Shown: positions 34,001 through 45,899, counted from the first letter of the stretch. The stretch is 64,000 nt of DNA from Tetrapyrgos nigripes (GCA_013368315.1 JAACJM010000248.1:1-64000); one strand, 5' to 3'. Translations and numbers: made by a program. Notes: generated by a model from the sequence alone, not told the origin.

Positions 34001-35381
34001 TCATAAAACTGTACTCCACCACCAGCGTTGAACCATTGAGAGATGGTATCAGCGGGACCGGAGGAGACGCTGTGGCGTTGTTGGAGCATTACCATGCCTG
34101 TGAGGAGTGGTAGTGAGTGAGTGAGTAAGTGAGTAAGTTTTGAGTAAAAAGGACAAGAAAAGAAAAAGAGAAGGACAACGCAACGCACCATTATCATCAG
34201 CCATAACAAACCCATCAAACCCCCACTCATTTAAAGCATCGTAGAAGAAGGGGTTTATATGCGCTGGGACGCTGTCGAATTCGTGGTAGGCCCTGGATTA
34301 AGGGGTCAATATTTTAATAAAAGTAGACGCTCTCAGTAATTATAAAACTCACATCATAACCCCCCTTCCCCCTCCCCTCCCCAACACCGCCTTGAAAGGC
34401 CTAAAAAACTCTTGCATATACTCTCTTTGCCCACTTCCACTATACGGCGCGGCGTTTATCCCACCACTGGGAGATCCGTGACCGACGAAGTGTTTGACGA
34501 CGGGTATGACCGCATCAGGGGAGGAATGGGATGCATTTTTTGATAGGCCGAGGGAGAAGGCGACGCCGAGGGTGGTTGTTAGGTGGAGGTCTTCGCCCCA
34601 GGCCTCTGGGAATGGGAATAAGAACGGAAAAAAAAAGGAATAAGCCCAAAAGCCCACTCACCCTGAACCCTCCCCCACCTAACCTCCTTCCCCAAATCCA
34701 AAACAGGACACAAACAAGCATGTATACCCACACTCCTAGCTTCACTCCCAACTGCCCTACCCACCCTCCAAACAAGATCCTCATCCCAACTCGCAGCTAA
34801 CCCAATAGGCGAAGGAAACATTGATTGTTTGAACGAGCCTACTCCGTGTAGACATTCGCCTAATTGCATAAAAGGGATTGGGGTATGAGAGGAGAAGGGA
34901 GGTGTTGAGAGGGACAAGTTGAGATTGAGGGATTGGACGGTGTTGTAAAAGTTGGGGATGGGAGGTGGGGAAGAGTTGGAGTTGGGGGGAGGAGAAAGAG
35001 GGTACCAATCGTGTATGATGCCGATTGGAGCGTAACGAGTTGCTTGGGGGAAGAGAGAGTTGAGTTGGGAAAAATCGGGGCCGACGACAGAGTCTCCAAA
35101 GGTTAGGTGGAGCTGCATGACTGGATGGGGTGTGTGTATGAGCGTTAGTAGGAGGCAAGGAAGGAAGACATACCCAATTCCTCTGGGGTCATCTTTTCAA
35201 GCAACCCGGCAATGAAGGCATCTCGTTCATTCTCTTCTTTCCTCGGCACCAATGGCTTCAAGTCGTCGTTCACTTCCAACTGCTGCACGCCTACACTTCC
35301 AAAGGTCCAACCAAATGCAGCAAAAGCAAGAATGGATAACCACAGCCAGCGATGGGTGTTTTCCATGGTTCCACGAGACAT
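31070..35381 (-). CDS. GH3 beta-glucosidase with PA14 and Fn3-like domains (secreted)
   Basis: Twelve exons on the minus strand (35381-35174, 35120-34662, 34605-34353, 34292-34189, 34097-33976, 33850-32456, 32341-32230, 32113-31998, 31872-31751, 31688-31634, 31549-31391, 31321-31070) sum to 3,357 nt, giving 1,118 aa with canonical splice sites. A signal peptide (WLWLSILAFAAFGW) follows the start; the ATG at 35366 is an equally good start. The GH3 barrel shows MQLGECLHGV, EAWGEDLHL, VKHFVGHGSPSGG and GFDGFVMADDN, where the first Asp of ADD is the expected nucleophile. The C-terminal sandwich is interrupted by a PA14 domain starting LLGTYYASTDFTG. The Fn3-like end reads GETITFRVSVRNEGD. Ser/Ala- and Asn-rich linkers make it longer than most relatives. 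Its role is hydrolysis of beta-glucosides such as cellobiose outside the cell. Confidence 0.9.
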
Positions 35382-35750
35382 CTCGTCCAATGATGCTCAG
35401 TTAAAGAAGGTCCAGGTCAGCATCTCGAGACTGGCACCGGGCCGTCTGGGTTTGCATGTGGACCAGTGACCGAAGCATGCGTCAGGGTCAAAGATGTCTT
35501 CAGTGAGAAGTGCCAAGTTCAATTTGTCATACACACGTGATCCATTCCTACGCGTCGCGACGCGTTCAAAACAGTTAAAACTAGGGAAAGGTGCCACTGC
35601 TTCGCATGACAAATTACGAGGCCCATTGGACAAGTAAAATGGTTTCGTATGCAGTAAAAAATTAGATAGAGCTCAATAGCTTAATGTAACGACGCCTTTA
35701 AATGACCTTGGATGGGGTGGAGGAAGCAATAGTGATTCAGAGAGCGGCTC

Positions 35751-36908
35751 TTGACGCCCAGTGAAAACCCGCTATGCGCTGGTCCGCGTTGGTATGCGAA
35801 ATATGCGCAAATATGCGCTCATCTGCGCCTGCTAGTAAATTTGCGCTCATCTGCGTACGAATGCGTACAGCTGCGATGGTATGCGTCAATCTATCGAGGA
35901 TCTGCGTAGCTATGCGCTATATACCCTCGATGCTACCACTGCATATATTACTCCCTCATATTGGTATCCGTTCATAGTAAATTGTACGTATTATTATTCA
36001 CAATACTATCTACTACATATACCCATCTAGGACTACCGTAGATACAACCAGTACTAAGTCCGCTTCCTCAACACAACACTCTCCATAAAAACCATCTGAA
36101 CCGCCTCCAACCAACGCTTCCAAGATCCTAAATGACTGAGTAAATGTCTGTTTACACCAAAGGGAGCAAAACAGCACCCTCACCTTTCTTTCCTGAGAAC
36201 ACGAGATGGGTGTATGCGCGCAAAAACACGTACGGTTGGTGTTTGCCCTGGATATCATCGTGATAGTCAGCGACTGGGAATTCCGGGGAAAAGGATATCT
36301 TACCTATGCATGATCTGCGACTTCTCCAGCATCTAGAGTACGACGGTCAGTATCCGATGGGCCAAGACGAAGAGACACATACCTTGAGCCGCTTCCAAAT
36401 CGTCTCGCCCTTTATCATGTCCGTACTTCTGTAGTTAAAAAGGAAGGCGTCGTGTCACGCATGTCAGCAGTCCAGAAGTCACGAATTGGAGAAGAGACTC
36501 ACCTTGCCATGTGTCTGGCTCAGTAGATATACTGTATGCATAAGATAGAGAGAAGGGAGGGAGGAGAACGATGAGGAGAGGAAGAGACGAGAAGAGATGG
36601 TGGTAGGGAAGAAAGGAAGGCAGGAAACTTTGGGGCGGCCTGTCGTTTTTCTGGGGCAGCCGTCACGTTGGGTGACGTCGAAGTTTTTTTGGGGAAGAGG
36701 AAGCACCCCCGATTCCCGACGACAAGAAAAAAAATTCTAAGCCCAAACTATCGCGTTGGAAAGAAGTGAGATAGACGACATGACGTCACTCAATTCCAGA
36801 TTGGGAAATTGCGCAGAAATACGCAGAAATACGCAGATGAGCGCATATTTCGCATATTTGCGCATACCAACGCGGACCTGCGCATAGCAGGTTTTCACTG
36901 GGCTTGAC
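35751..36908. mobile_element. 1.15-kb TIR DNA element with TTGAC target duplication
   Basis: The element spans 35756-36903. The ends are GCCCAGTGAAAACCCGCTAT and, inverted, GCCCAGTGAAAACCTGCTAT. The inverted repeats run about 75 bp and continue with many ATGCGC/TGCGCA motifs. The direct 5-bp duplication TTGAC flanks it at 35751-35755 and 36904-36908. Interior minus-strand frames (36013-36258 and 36479-36706) have no recognised domain, so it is probably non-autonomous. It sits upstream of the beta-glucosidase gene. Confidence 0.85.
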
Positions 36909-37028
36909 GACTTTCGACGGCTGCTGAGGGAAGGTAAACGCGTCTGAAGCTTGTCGTGGTTGATGGGCTTGTAGTCGTCGACAGCGAAGGGAATGAATCA
37001 TGACGTACTTCAATGCGTCAGTTGAGAT

Positions 37029-37148
37029 AGCAGTGTGCGGGCATTTCGGAGCGCTGAGGTGGCGTGTAAAAGTTAGAACCCGTGAGAACCTTTGGTACTC
37101 AATTGAGGAGTCGACATAAGTTAACTCGGCCTAAAGGGCCTCGTAACA
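37029..37148 (+). repeat. Dispersed ~120-bp repeat, copy B (ends GGGCCTCGTAA)
   Basis: This is nearly identical to 16640-16759. It lies 120 bp right of the TIR element. An inverted TTACGAGGCCC end at 35607 suggests that the TIR element may have inserted inside an older TTACGAGGCC-family element. Confidence 0.75.
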
Positions 37149-37479
37149 GTTAAACACTCAGCAGGCTCGGGTGGATTCGTGGATGACTAGTACAAGATCA
37201 TGAATTTTACTTACATTCAATGTTTCATGCAATGCACAAAGTTTTAACTGATATTCTACCTTGTTAATAGAAGTTGGATGTGGTGCACGGCTACAACACT
37301 CTTTAAACAAGTCCATTATTTTGTTGTTTTCGTTGGCCAGCACACGGCAGTCGCCAAGAATGTGATCTCGGATTTCCAATAGCTAAATAAGACTAGTACA
37401 ATGAACTTTCAATCCCAAGCCTGCAGATTGAAATGATGATACATGGAGTATGTGAACACTTCACAGAAGAATCTGGATC

Positions 37480-39780
37480 TCAGACTGCACTGATGCCCTT
37501 TAATTCCTCGTCCTGTGGTGCGAGCGATACTGTTAGCTAACACGTGGCTTTGGGGAGGGCAACGACTCACCGAGTTGAACCGACCACCTCGAGTAGTTGT
37601 ATCCTTGAGGTCTTGTTGCATGACTCTCGTAGTATCGATTTGGATTGCAATAGGACCTCCGTTAGTGGACTAGATTTTCTTCAGAGAATGGTCGCGAACG
37701 TGAACCGTCGACTCACCTTTTGAGCCTGGGAATTTGCAGCGCTTGTGTCAGGGGTGGAAGTAAATCCACTCATGGAGTAGTATCCGGGCTCTGAGGTCGA
37801 AGTAGTACCACGAATGGATCTACATTGATGAAGTTCCAGTGAGTTCCATATAATCACCAGAAATATAAGAGCGAGTATCTTACGCAAGGTTTCTGATGTG
37901 GTTCCGAGAGTTGAGCGTTACCAAGACTGAGTTCATGTAAACTATGGTTGGTGATCTACGTGAATCATCGCAGCTCATAGTATCCGTAGGTCACTTACAT
38001 CTGGCCTCTGTATCACAATGACGACGTTTTCAGTGAATTCGTTTATTAGTAAATAGATTTATCACTCACGCAGCAGGAAAAAAAACATATATGTGAACCT
38101 ATCGGGCCAGACGTTGATGGAGATACACGCCATCAAAGCGCAAAAGCTGACCGGAAGCCCGGCATTGAAGGTGAACAATATCTAACAAGCATCATCAGCC
38201 TCTGCGAGTATGATGGCCATATAAACCAGCCAATTGCGTACCAAACGATTGATCAGAGTATTTGAGCGCTCAAACCCGGTCTTTTGGAATTGGAGGTATA
38301 TAACCATCACAACCGAAATTGCAACGTCAGCGATGGCTGCCAGGGCGTACGGAGTTGTCATCAGGATAATTGAATAGCAAATAAGCCGCCCTCACTCGAG
38401 AAAAGATTGCACAACGAATTGACAGTCTGCAAGAATGTGAGCTGCAGCTTGACACTCGTATTGAGTAAAAATTTGCTATGCATACCTTGAGGGGCGCCAG
38501 CTCCAGGAACGTTTTGGCTCGTAATCTGTGTGTAGCTAAAAGTCAGAAAACAGCTTTTAAAGGCCTGAACCATTACCTACGCAAATGCAGTGAAGTCTGG
38601 GTGTATTGAGGTTATATCCGTTACTTAATCTCAGTGGTTCATAGTCCGACGTAGGTACTCACAGATATAGATCACTGCAGAGGATTACTACCACATCAGA
38701 AACCAAGGCGATTAATTGAGAGAAGATGACATTACCAAACGATGCAGTTGAGAGTAAAATCTATGTGAGAGCTTGGTGAGACAAAGTGGTCGAAATAATG
38801 AAAGGAAATATCCCTACCAACGGCACAACAAGCCACCAGTTGCCTTTGCTGACTGTACACGCACTCAATTCGATAATTCATGAAGATCGGGAGTATATGA
38901 GAACTAACACTTGTATAACCTCCAGCAATAAAAGCTAGGACGATTGAGAATAGTCAAGCGTTACGTCGCGTGCTGAATGAAAGGTAGAGCTTACGATTGG
39001 GTCATAGCAGCCATTACAGCGCTGAACGGCAGTTGAATTATGATCGTGCTAGTATTAGAAACGGTTAGTATTCTGGTGTCCAAAATTCCCCTCGCCAAGT
39101 TGTAATGCATACTTGATGAGCACCGCGAGAATTGAAGCGTCTCCAAAGTTCTGTTAGAATGTAGTTGAGATGAGTGAACCAAAGCGAGAAAGGACACATA
39201 CAGTAACCATATAGTCATAACCTTCAGAGGGTCAAGTTGAATCCGGGCTTTCGAGATGTACATCTAGATGAGTGAAAAACGCACCATTTCCTAAGAATGC
39301 CGCTTCAGTTGACCTGACCTTAGGCCAGAAGAGAGCACATACCATAAATCAGGCCCATATGAACGGTATCGAGGATCCACATAACCAGAACCTGTGGAAG
39401 TGAAGTCAGATATTTTTCGACTCGGAAATGAAAAAGCGCAGAAGGTGGCATACCATGCCTTTGATCATCACTGGGTCCTTTTTGGAGTAACTTTGCCAGT
39501 AGGTCCATGCTTGCACACATCCAGCTATTTTGGTGAAGGAAGCGGTATGACTAGCCACATCATCCATAAACCGAAGTTTACTTACCACCATACAAGCTAT
39601 AATATCATCCTCAGTCAGAACGTTCTGAGGTGGAGAGTAAGGCCTCTTACATCGCTCCTATTCCAACAGCTGTAATCGTGATACGGTTATTCAACGACTT
39701 GGACGAATCGAGAGTAACTTGGATATCGTACAGTGGAAAATCATGCCCATCCTAAAAAACAGTTTAGATCGTGACCCACA
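37480..39780 (-). CDS. DUF6534-type seven-helix membrane protein
   Basis: Many short minus-strand exons spell out the common basidiomycete multi-helix family with a C-terminal DUF6534 domain. Segments in order are ITITAVGIGAILYGAGCVQA, WTYWQSYSKKDP, LWILDTVHMGLIY, a TIIIQLPFSAVMAAMTQSF helix, TPYALAAIADVAISVVMVIY, LQFQKTGFERSNTLINRLI, LPVSFCALMACISINVWPDR, then MNSVLVTLNSRNHIRNLA, which is the family signature end, and a polar tail stopping at 37480. The splice phases that I checked (39690-39500, 37900-37480) are consistent. The 5' end is uncertain: an open frame continues upstream (RFYLRQNADYTPD) with no clear Met. The biochemical role of the family is not known. Confidence 0.7.
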
Positions 39781-39899
39781 GAGCTTTGAAAGTAGACCAC
39801 CTACGTCTGGTGTATAGTCGGCATTCTGGCGCAAGTAGAAGCGAAGGTTCGACTCAGTTCTACTAGGGAAAGAGATGGGCAGTAGTTCTTATGATCGTA

Positions 39900-41150
39900 G
39901 CAGGTTAAGTACTATAAGGCAAATTAAAAGCTTTGATCAACGATTGTATAGTTCCATACACTTTGTCACATAGGCGGTGGGCTTGAAATCGGCCCAGTTT
40001 GTAATTCGCGAAGTTATTCTTGCATACTCAAAGTGAGTTCGCACTTCGCCGTTTGTACGCTCTTGATCTGCTGTGGGACTACCGTCACGAAAATAATGTC
40101 AGTGGTAACACGCCAAAAATATAACCGCTCGACGGGAAGGTGTGCAAATAGACAAGTACTGTATTGTTGGAGTTTCCACTCGCATGTGTACATCTATCTT
40201 CTCCCGTACAGCTTCCTTGTGAGGTACACTGTTGATCGGGATTTCTAAGTCTCTTAGCATTTGTTGCGTAGATAGTCTAATTGATCATTTCTCACCTAGC
40301 ATAGGCCTGTGATAGTCCCTAGAAGCTGATTAAAAGCGGAGCTTTTCTTCGACAGAAGGGCTATTTTTTGCACCAATGCATATTTGGAAAGATTTTGGGC
40401 AAATATAAATGTTGAATTTATGCTCGGCGCCGGAGCTGCTCCATATGGCGGTTCAGCCTCAAATCGGTCCCATATGGAGTAGACCCGGGGCGCAAAAATG
40501 GCAGTGAAAAATCCGAAATTTAAGTTTGCACAGAGATCTCTGGAAATATGCAATACCGCCCAAGGTGTTAGTTCGACAAATGAGGTCATAGAAGGTCAGC
40601 ACCTTTTTTTGATATGTAAAATATTGTAGGGCTGTGTAGCTGAATTAAAATCTCTGCCTTGTCCGAGAACGATGATTTCACTAGGGATTACATAACAACT
40701 TTTTACGGGCGCGGCAAGATAACTACCAGACTAAATACAATCACCCAGCTAAACACAATCACCCAATATTCAAGATCCTTAACGCCGCGTTTCCGACCAG
40801 TTTTGATGAGGATATTCCTCCATGGAGCGAGAATTAGTGGAGTTGCCAACTACTCAGACGAGCAGGACACACGACAGACACTCTCAACTGCACGGTATTG
40901 AATTTAAATATAACTGCGATGCTCCCAAGTGTGGTATCTACGTTCATTTCTTATTACCCCCTTCCCATCCAGATGCAGGGTACAGTACAGATAGTTCTTG
41001 TCAGTTGTACAAGTTTCAAACAACATGATTCAAGACTACATAACAATATTAGGGCAACTGGCCATGGTATCTCCGCAAACACAACTTTGAACACCTTTTT
41101 GACACTGGTCTTCCGCTTCTCAAGATCTCAAGGTGTACTGAGAACAATCT
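39900..41150. other. Region without a recognised gene
   Basis: Open frames such as 40296-40589 (minus, 97 codons) have no family resemblance. The stretch contains one copy of the direct repeat described at 40170-40300. Confidence 0.4.
40170..40300 (+). repeat. Direct repeat, left copy
   Basis: GTGTACATCTATCTTCTCCC, GTACAGCTTCC, then CTCAGCATTTGTTGCGTAGA or a close variant, and TAATTGATCATTT occur in the same order and spacing at about 42425-42550. Confidence 0.8.
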
Positions 41151-41159
41151 GGGGGATGG

Positions 41160-41990
41160 TGAGTCCAACTTACTGGAATTCCAGTCATAAATTCATCCAC
41201 TCCGGTTTACATCGGCACTAAAGGGTCAGGTCAATAAACTATCGAGACATACCGCTGGAATGCCTCTGTAAGCGTTTTCACTGCAACACGTGCTCTCACA
41301 AATCGATCAAAATTAATTCCTGGAGGAGGTCCATAGTTGCTCGTAGGTACTGAGGCTGTCAAATAAGGCAGTATTTCAACGAAACGCAAGCAGGCTGCAA
41401 CAGACAGACTCACCATATTTCTGTTCAATCATCCGCAGTAGGTGGGGCAAAAGCTTCACACAGTTTGCGGCCTTCAATGGTTCCCGAGCAATATCAGTCA
41501 AAGTGATGGAATACATTTTGCCAGTCTGAGACATATTTCCAGAGTCCAGTAAATTCTAGAGTCACAATAAGGCCCTCTAAAGGCTCAGGGTTGGTTCTAA
41601 GATGATACACACCATTATAATTGATAGTCCTGCTCCTAGGCTTCAGCATCTGGAAGGCAAAGGCAAACCGGAAGAAACATAAAAATATTCCCATCAACAT
41701 CTCCACTATATCGAGGTCAAATTCTGCGAAGCATCAGTAAGAAATTTGGAAGAATGACTCGGAGTCAAGTGGTCATATACGACTCCAATCCCCTGTAACG
41801 CGAGTGATGATCAGCCAAGGGGCATTGAAAAACAAAACCGGTCAGCAGACACACCATTCATGAGAACCTGCTGCAGTTCATGTGTAGTGATAGTTCTAGA
41901 ATGGTATCTGTTGACATTGCTGAAATAAGACCAGAGTTTTGGATTAACTGATGCAGGTGGACCACTGCTATAAGATTTGAACGGAGCCAT
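41160..41990 (-). pseudogene. Penta-EF-hand (ALG-2/PEF1-like) protein, decayed
   Basis: The start MAPFKSYSSGPPASVNPKLW and following exons align in order with fungal penta-EF-hand proteins: THELQQVLMNGDW, FDLDIVEMLMGIF, INYNEFTGLWKYVSDWQ, NVFHHFD, SGTIEGRKLCEAFA, PHLLRMIEQKY, GPPPGINFDRFVRARVAVKT and LTEAFQR. These calcium-binding adaptors work in membrane traffic and cell death. The copy is broken. A TGA sits where an Arg codon is expected after FHHFD (near 41515), a stretch is lost after CEAFA, the donor site after MLMGIF is mutated, and a TGA replaces the Trp near 41190. The first EF-loop also lacks its Asp ligands (NVNRYHSRTITTHE). It is best read as a pseudogene. Confidence 0.75.
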
Positions 41991-42424
41991 ATGAGTGCAT
42001 CACACAAAATGACGGTCTATTATAATCACTGTAAAGATCCCAGCCCAGTTCTATCTGCATTGGATCTGGGTTCTAACTGGATTTTAGTGATTCTAATCTG
42101 ATTGTATCAGACCATGGTCTGATATAATGTCCAAAATGCAATTACAATAGGACGTACTTTTGTGTGATGTGGAGGCTGCCATGGGTAGATGACGCATACA
42201 GTCAAGTCTTCTCTCGACTCTCATCAGTCTCCTCATGTACGGACAGTTTTCGAAAGATATCACTATAACTTTCTATTTATAGTGACAGAACACGGGGCAG
42301 GTACTCGCAGCGCGACAAGGGGACTCGGCGTTGTAGGTGAAGGAGAAATGCAAAAGGAATTCGAAGTTTCCACTCGGAACTGGCCATAGGCCGTGGCGAG
42401 CTACTTCTACCCGGCATGTTGGTA

Positions 42425-42550
42425 GAGGACCATGCTGTGTACATCTATCTATCTTCTCCCGTACAGCTTCCAGTCGCGAGGTAAATCGTTGGTCTCTGAG
42501 TCTCAGCATTTGTTGCGTAGATAGTTAATTGATCATTTTTCTCAATAGCT
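42425..42550 (+). repeat. Direct repeat, right copy
   Basis: This matches 40170-40300. The pair brackets about 2.2 kb that contains the decayed penta-EF-hand gene. Confidence 0.8.
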
Positions 42551-42659
42551 TCGATCAAGCACAGAACAGCACATGATTTGAAATCTCACAGCGAATACAA
42601 TCACACAATACCGGAATAGGAAGACAGCGGGCGGGAGGGTGAAGGTGATTATACGGCTG

Positions 42660-42730
42660 CAATCTGGGGACTCGTTCTTATAATTACACACGTCATTTCT
42701 GCGCGTGGCTATGCTCATTAGGTCTACCTC
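42660..42730 (+). repeat. Dispersed repeat with GTGGCTATGCTCATTAGGTCT
   Basis: GGACTCGTTCTT, CGTCATTTCTGCGCGTGGC and ATGCTCATTAGGTCTACC match 51266-51321, and in part 50133-50172 and 21410-21455. It probably belongs to the TTACGAGGCC element family. From here to 43560 I recognise no gene. Confidence 0.6.
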
Positions 42731-43560
42731 CTGATTGGCTGGTCACCAATCACTAAATTTGGGCTTCGTTCTCGTGGTGACCCACATTGAAGGCGGATCT
42801 AGACATGTATTCAGCATTGAGTCCCTGATTGGAGTTAAGAGATTGCCCCTAAAGATTGATAGATGGATGTTAGATAATGCACGATGTGGACAAAGAGGCT
42901 TTGTACAAACCCCCAAAAGGTTCAAAAGGCATTCCTGCGACGGCTTCTCTGTATTGGCTTCAATTCGTTATTAGTACCTTTGTTCACAGAAGTGGATGTC
43001 TTGCCAATTGAGTACAGGTGTACTATTTTATGTCTGGAGTATCTAAAATATCTTTTGGATCTCTCTTCAGAGTCCAGACAGATATGCGCATATGGCTCTG
43101 AAAGCAAATATTGACATGGTCTACTCAAGTCAGCCTTGCTGGCTACAGAACTTATGCATAGCATTGAACAATCTCTCCACAGTTGCAGCTCCCGAGTAAT
43201 CTTCGACCCATGCAAGTGGAGGGTCATGCTTGTCCTGATGGAACGAATGCACTACTGCCTTCTGCGTAAGTGCGTGATTCGGCTTGTGTCACCATATCCT
43301 TGATACTGTGATATCAAATATAGTGACTACGCAACGCCACCCCGCCGGAGGCCTGCCGGGTCCTAAGGGGCCACTTGGCATCCTCCTCGTCAGGGATTTA
43401 AATAGCGGTAACAATTTATTCTCACCCTCCCGCGATGCATTCACACCAATTGAAATTGATGTTCTCGATTGTGTCTAATTTAGCTTCCAGACTGACATCC
43501 CCTCAAATACGCTGCAAGGCAAGTAAGTGTCTCTCATTCCCATTCCATCTCTTTACCATT

Positions 43561-45899
43561 ATGCCGAGTCAAGTCAATGTCGGACTTATTTTGTTCGCTG
43601 TGTTTCTTGGTTACAAGCTTTTGACGCAGAAATCCGCAAAACTTCCCTTTCCGCCAGGGCCGAAAGGCCTACCGATACTGGGAAGTGCGTTTTCGATGCC
43701 CACCTCTCATGTATGGATCGGATTCAATGAATGGGCTAAAACCTGGGGTGAGTCCGGAAGCTTCAGAGTGTAGATTGATTGTCATGAATCTGCTATTCCA
43801 GGTCCTATCATGTCCTTCACGGCGATGGGAGCACGATATGTTCTTGTTAGCGACTATAAGATTGCAGATGAGATGTTGGGGAAGACTGGATCGGAGTATG
43901 CCGACCGCCCTTCTCTGGAAATGGCTAAACTCTCGGGTTGGGACCGCGCTTTAAGCTTGATGACCTATGGAGACAAATTGCGCGAGGTATTCATCCTCAT
44001 TTAACATTCCTGTCAGTGTTTCGCGACTAACAACACATGAGTAGTATCGTAAACTCATCGGGCGTGTTATCGGGACGAGGGGCAACATGTCTAGATTCGA
44101 TTCGGTCGAAGAATACCAAGCAAATATGTTTGTAAAGAGAGTTTTGGACAATCCGACGGATGCTGCCGGTGCGATTCGGAAGTAAGTGCAGCTCCTTGTA
44201 ATCAAACTACTGCATTTATCACTTACACTTTCATCAGGACTGCGGGAGCAATGGTATTATTCATTCTTATCCATACATCCTAACATCAGACCTGAAGCAA
44301 CTACCGTCAGATACTCCATCTAACGTATGGTTACAAAGTCTGTCAAATTCTAATGGCTACAAACTCGATCGCTGACTGTCGGTTTCTGCAGATCCAGGAA
44401 ACAGGAGTTGATCCCCTCGTAAACCTTGCAGATGAGGTGATAAAATCCATGTCTCTCGTATGAAAAAGATACTGAGCGACTTGTAGGCTATGGCGGATTT
44501 TGGAGATATTACCCGTCCTGGGGCATACATAGTAGAGTTATTCCCCTTCTGTACGTCCGAATCTTCTATGACAGTAATAAGCGCTCACACGATTATCGTT
44601 ACTAGTAAGAAATATTCCAGCGTGGTTCCCATTCTTCAGTTTCAAAAAACGCGTAGGTCATTCTCATCATTCATGGTTGTCCGTATCTGACTGTTTCAAA
44701 GGCTTTGGAATGTATCGATACATGCAATGCTCTATCTGATATTCCATTTGCGTTTTGCGAACAACAGCTGGTATGTTTGACGATTACTTCCGTTTTCTAA
44801 CTAAACGTGTTTCCCATAGGAAAAAGGCGAAGAGAACAACTCCTTCTGTGCCGCCCTACTCAAAGATGAAGCCATGACCAAAGATCATCTGAATGAACTT
44901 AAATGGGCAGCGGCATCGTTTTATGCTGCTGGATCAGACACAGTATGTCGTCAACTCTATGTCCCAGTCTCAGTCTTCGCTAACTATAGAGCCAAAAAGA
45001 CGGTTTCTGTGATATACTGCTACTTTTTGGCTTGCTGCATTTACCCCGACATTCAGCGGAAGGCTCAAGCTGAAGTAGATCGCGTCGTCGGAAAAGATCG
45101 ACTCCCGACCCTGGCTGACCGTGACTCTCTGCCTTATGTAGCAGCGGTAATCAAAGAGCTGTATAGATGGCTTCCTATCATTCCGTTGGGTAAGTCGTGC
45201 CATAATTCAGACGAATAAAGTGAATAACTAAATATAATCCCAAGCCGTTCCACACCGAGCAACCCGTGATACCATCTACAAGGACTATTTCATTCCCAAA
45301 GGAACAGATGTAAGTACACTTTAGGATTGGGAGAGTTGATTCTTTACGTTGAATTCTGCTCAGGTCATCGTGAATGTCTGGAAGTACCTTCACGACCCAG
45401 TGGAATATCCAGACCCTTTCACGTTCAATCCTGAACGATTCTTTGGACCCAATCCTGCCCCCGCACCACATGACAGAGGTCTTTTCGGATACGGGAGACG
45501 GTGAGTGCTCTAATACCTGCGGGGATGCTGCATACTAATCGTTCCGATCCTTAGCATTTGCCCAGGCATCCACCTCGTACGTTGTGGTTCACATTTTTGA
45601 TAGCCTTTACCCATGAACAATCTGCAGGCGGAAGTCAGTGTATTCATCAACGTAGTTAAAGCTGTTGCAGCTTTACAAATCCAATGCCCACTTGACGCGA
45701 ACGGCAAGCCTATCGTACCTACCCCGAAGTGTTGGATGGTGTTATTACGTGAGACCTTACTCTGGCTCTGAGCGGTTGTTGTTTCCTGACTCATCCTCAT
45801 CCCTTTAGACGCCCTGTCGAGTTCAAATGCACTGTCAAGCCACGCTCTCAGCACGTCGTTGGACTGTTGGAGGAGACTTTACGGACGTCCGAAGTTTGA
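43561..45899 (+). CDS. Cytochrome P450 monooxygenase 1 (with two 1-nt frame conflicts)
   Basis: Sixteen exons can be traced from MPSQVNVGLILFAVFLGYKL (membrane anchor). Landmarks are FPPGPKGLPILG, YADRPSLEMAKLSGWDRA, IPAWFPFF, the I-helix FYAAGSDT, the ExxR motif in KELYRW, FNPERFFGP, and the haem loop FGYGRRICPGIHLA with its Cys ligand. All introns are 45-80 bp with GT-AG ends. Two places do not fit: exon 8 (ends 44653) joins exon 9 (44702) out of frame by one base, and near 45725 the frame must shift by one base (a four-C run) to reach the expected end RPVEFKCTVKPRSQHVVGLL at 45899. These may be assembly indels or early decay. It would be an ER-bound haem-thiolate oxidase. Its neighbours are a second P450 and a UbiA-family enzyme. 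Confidence 0.85.
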
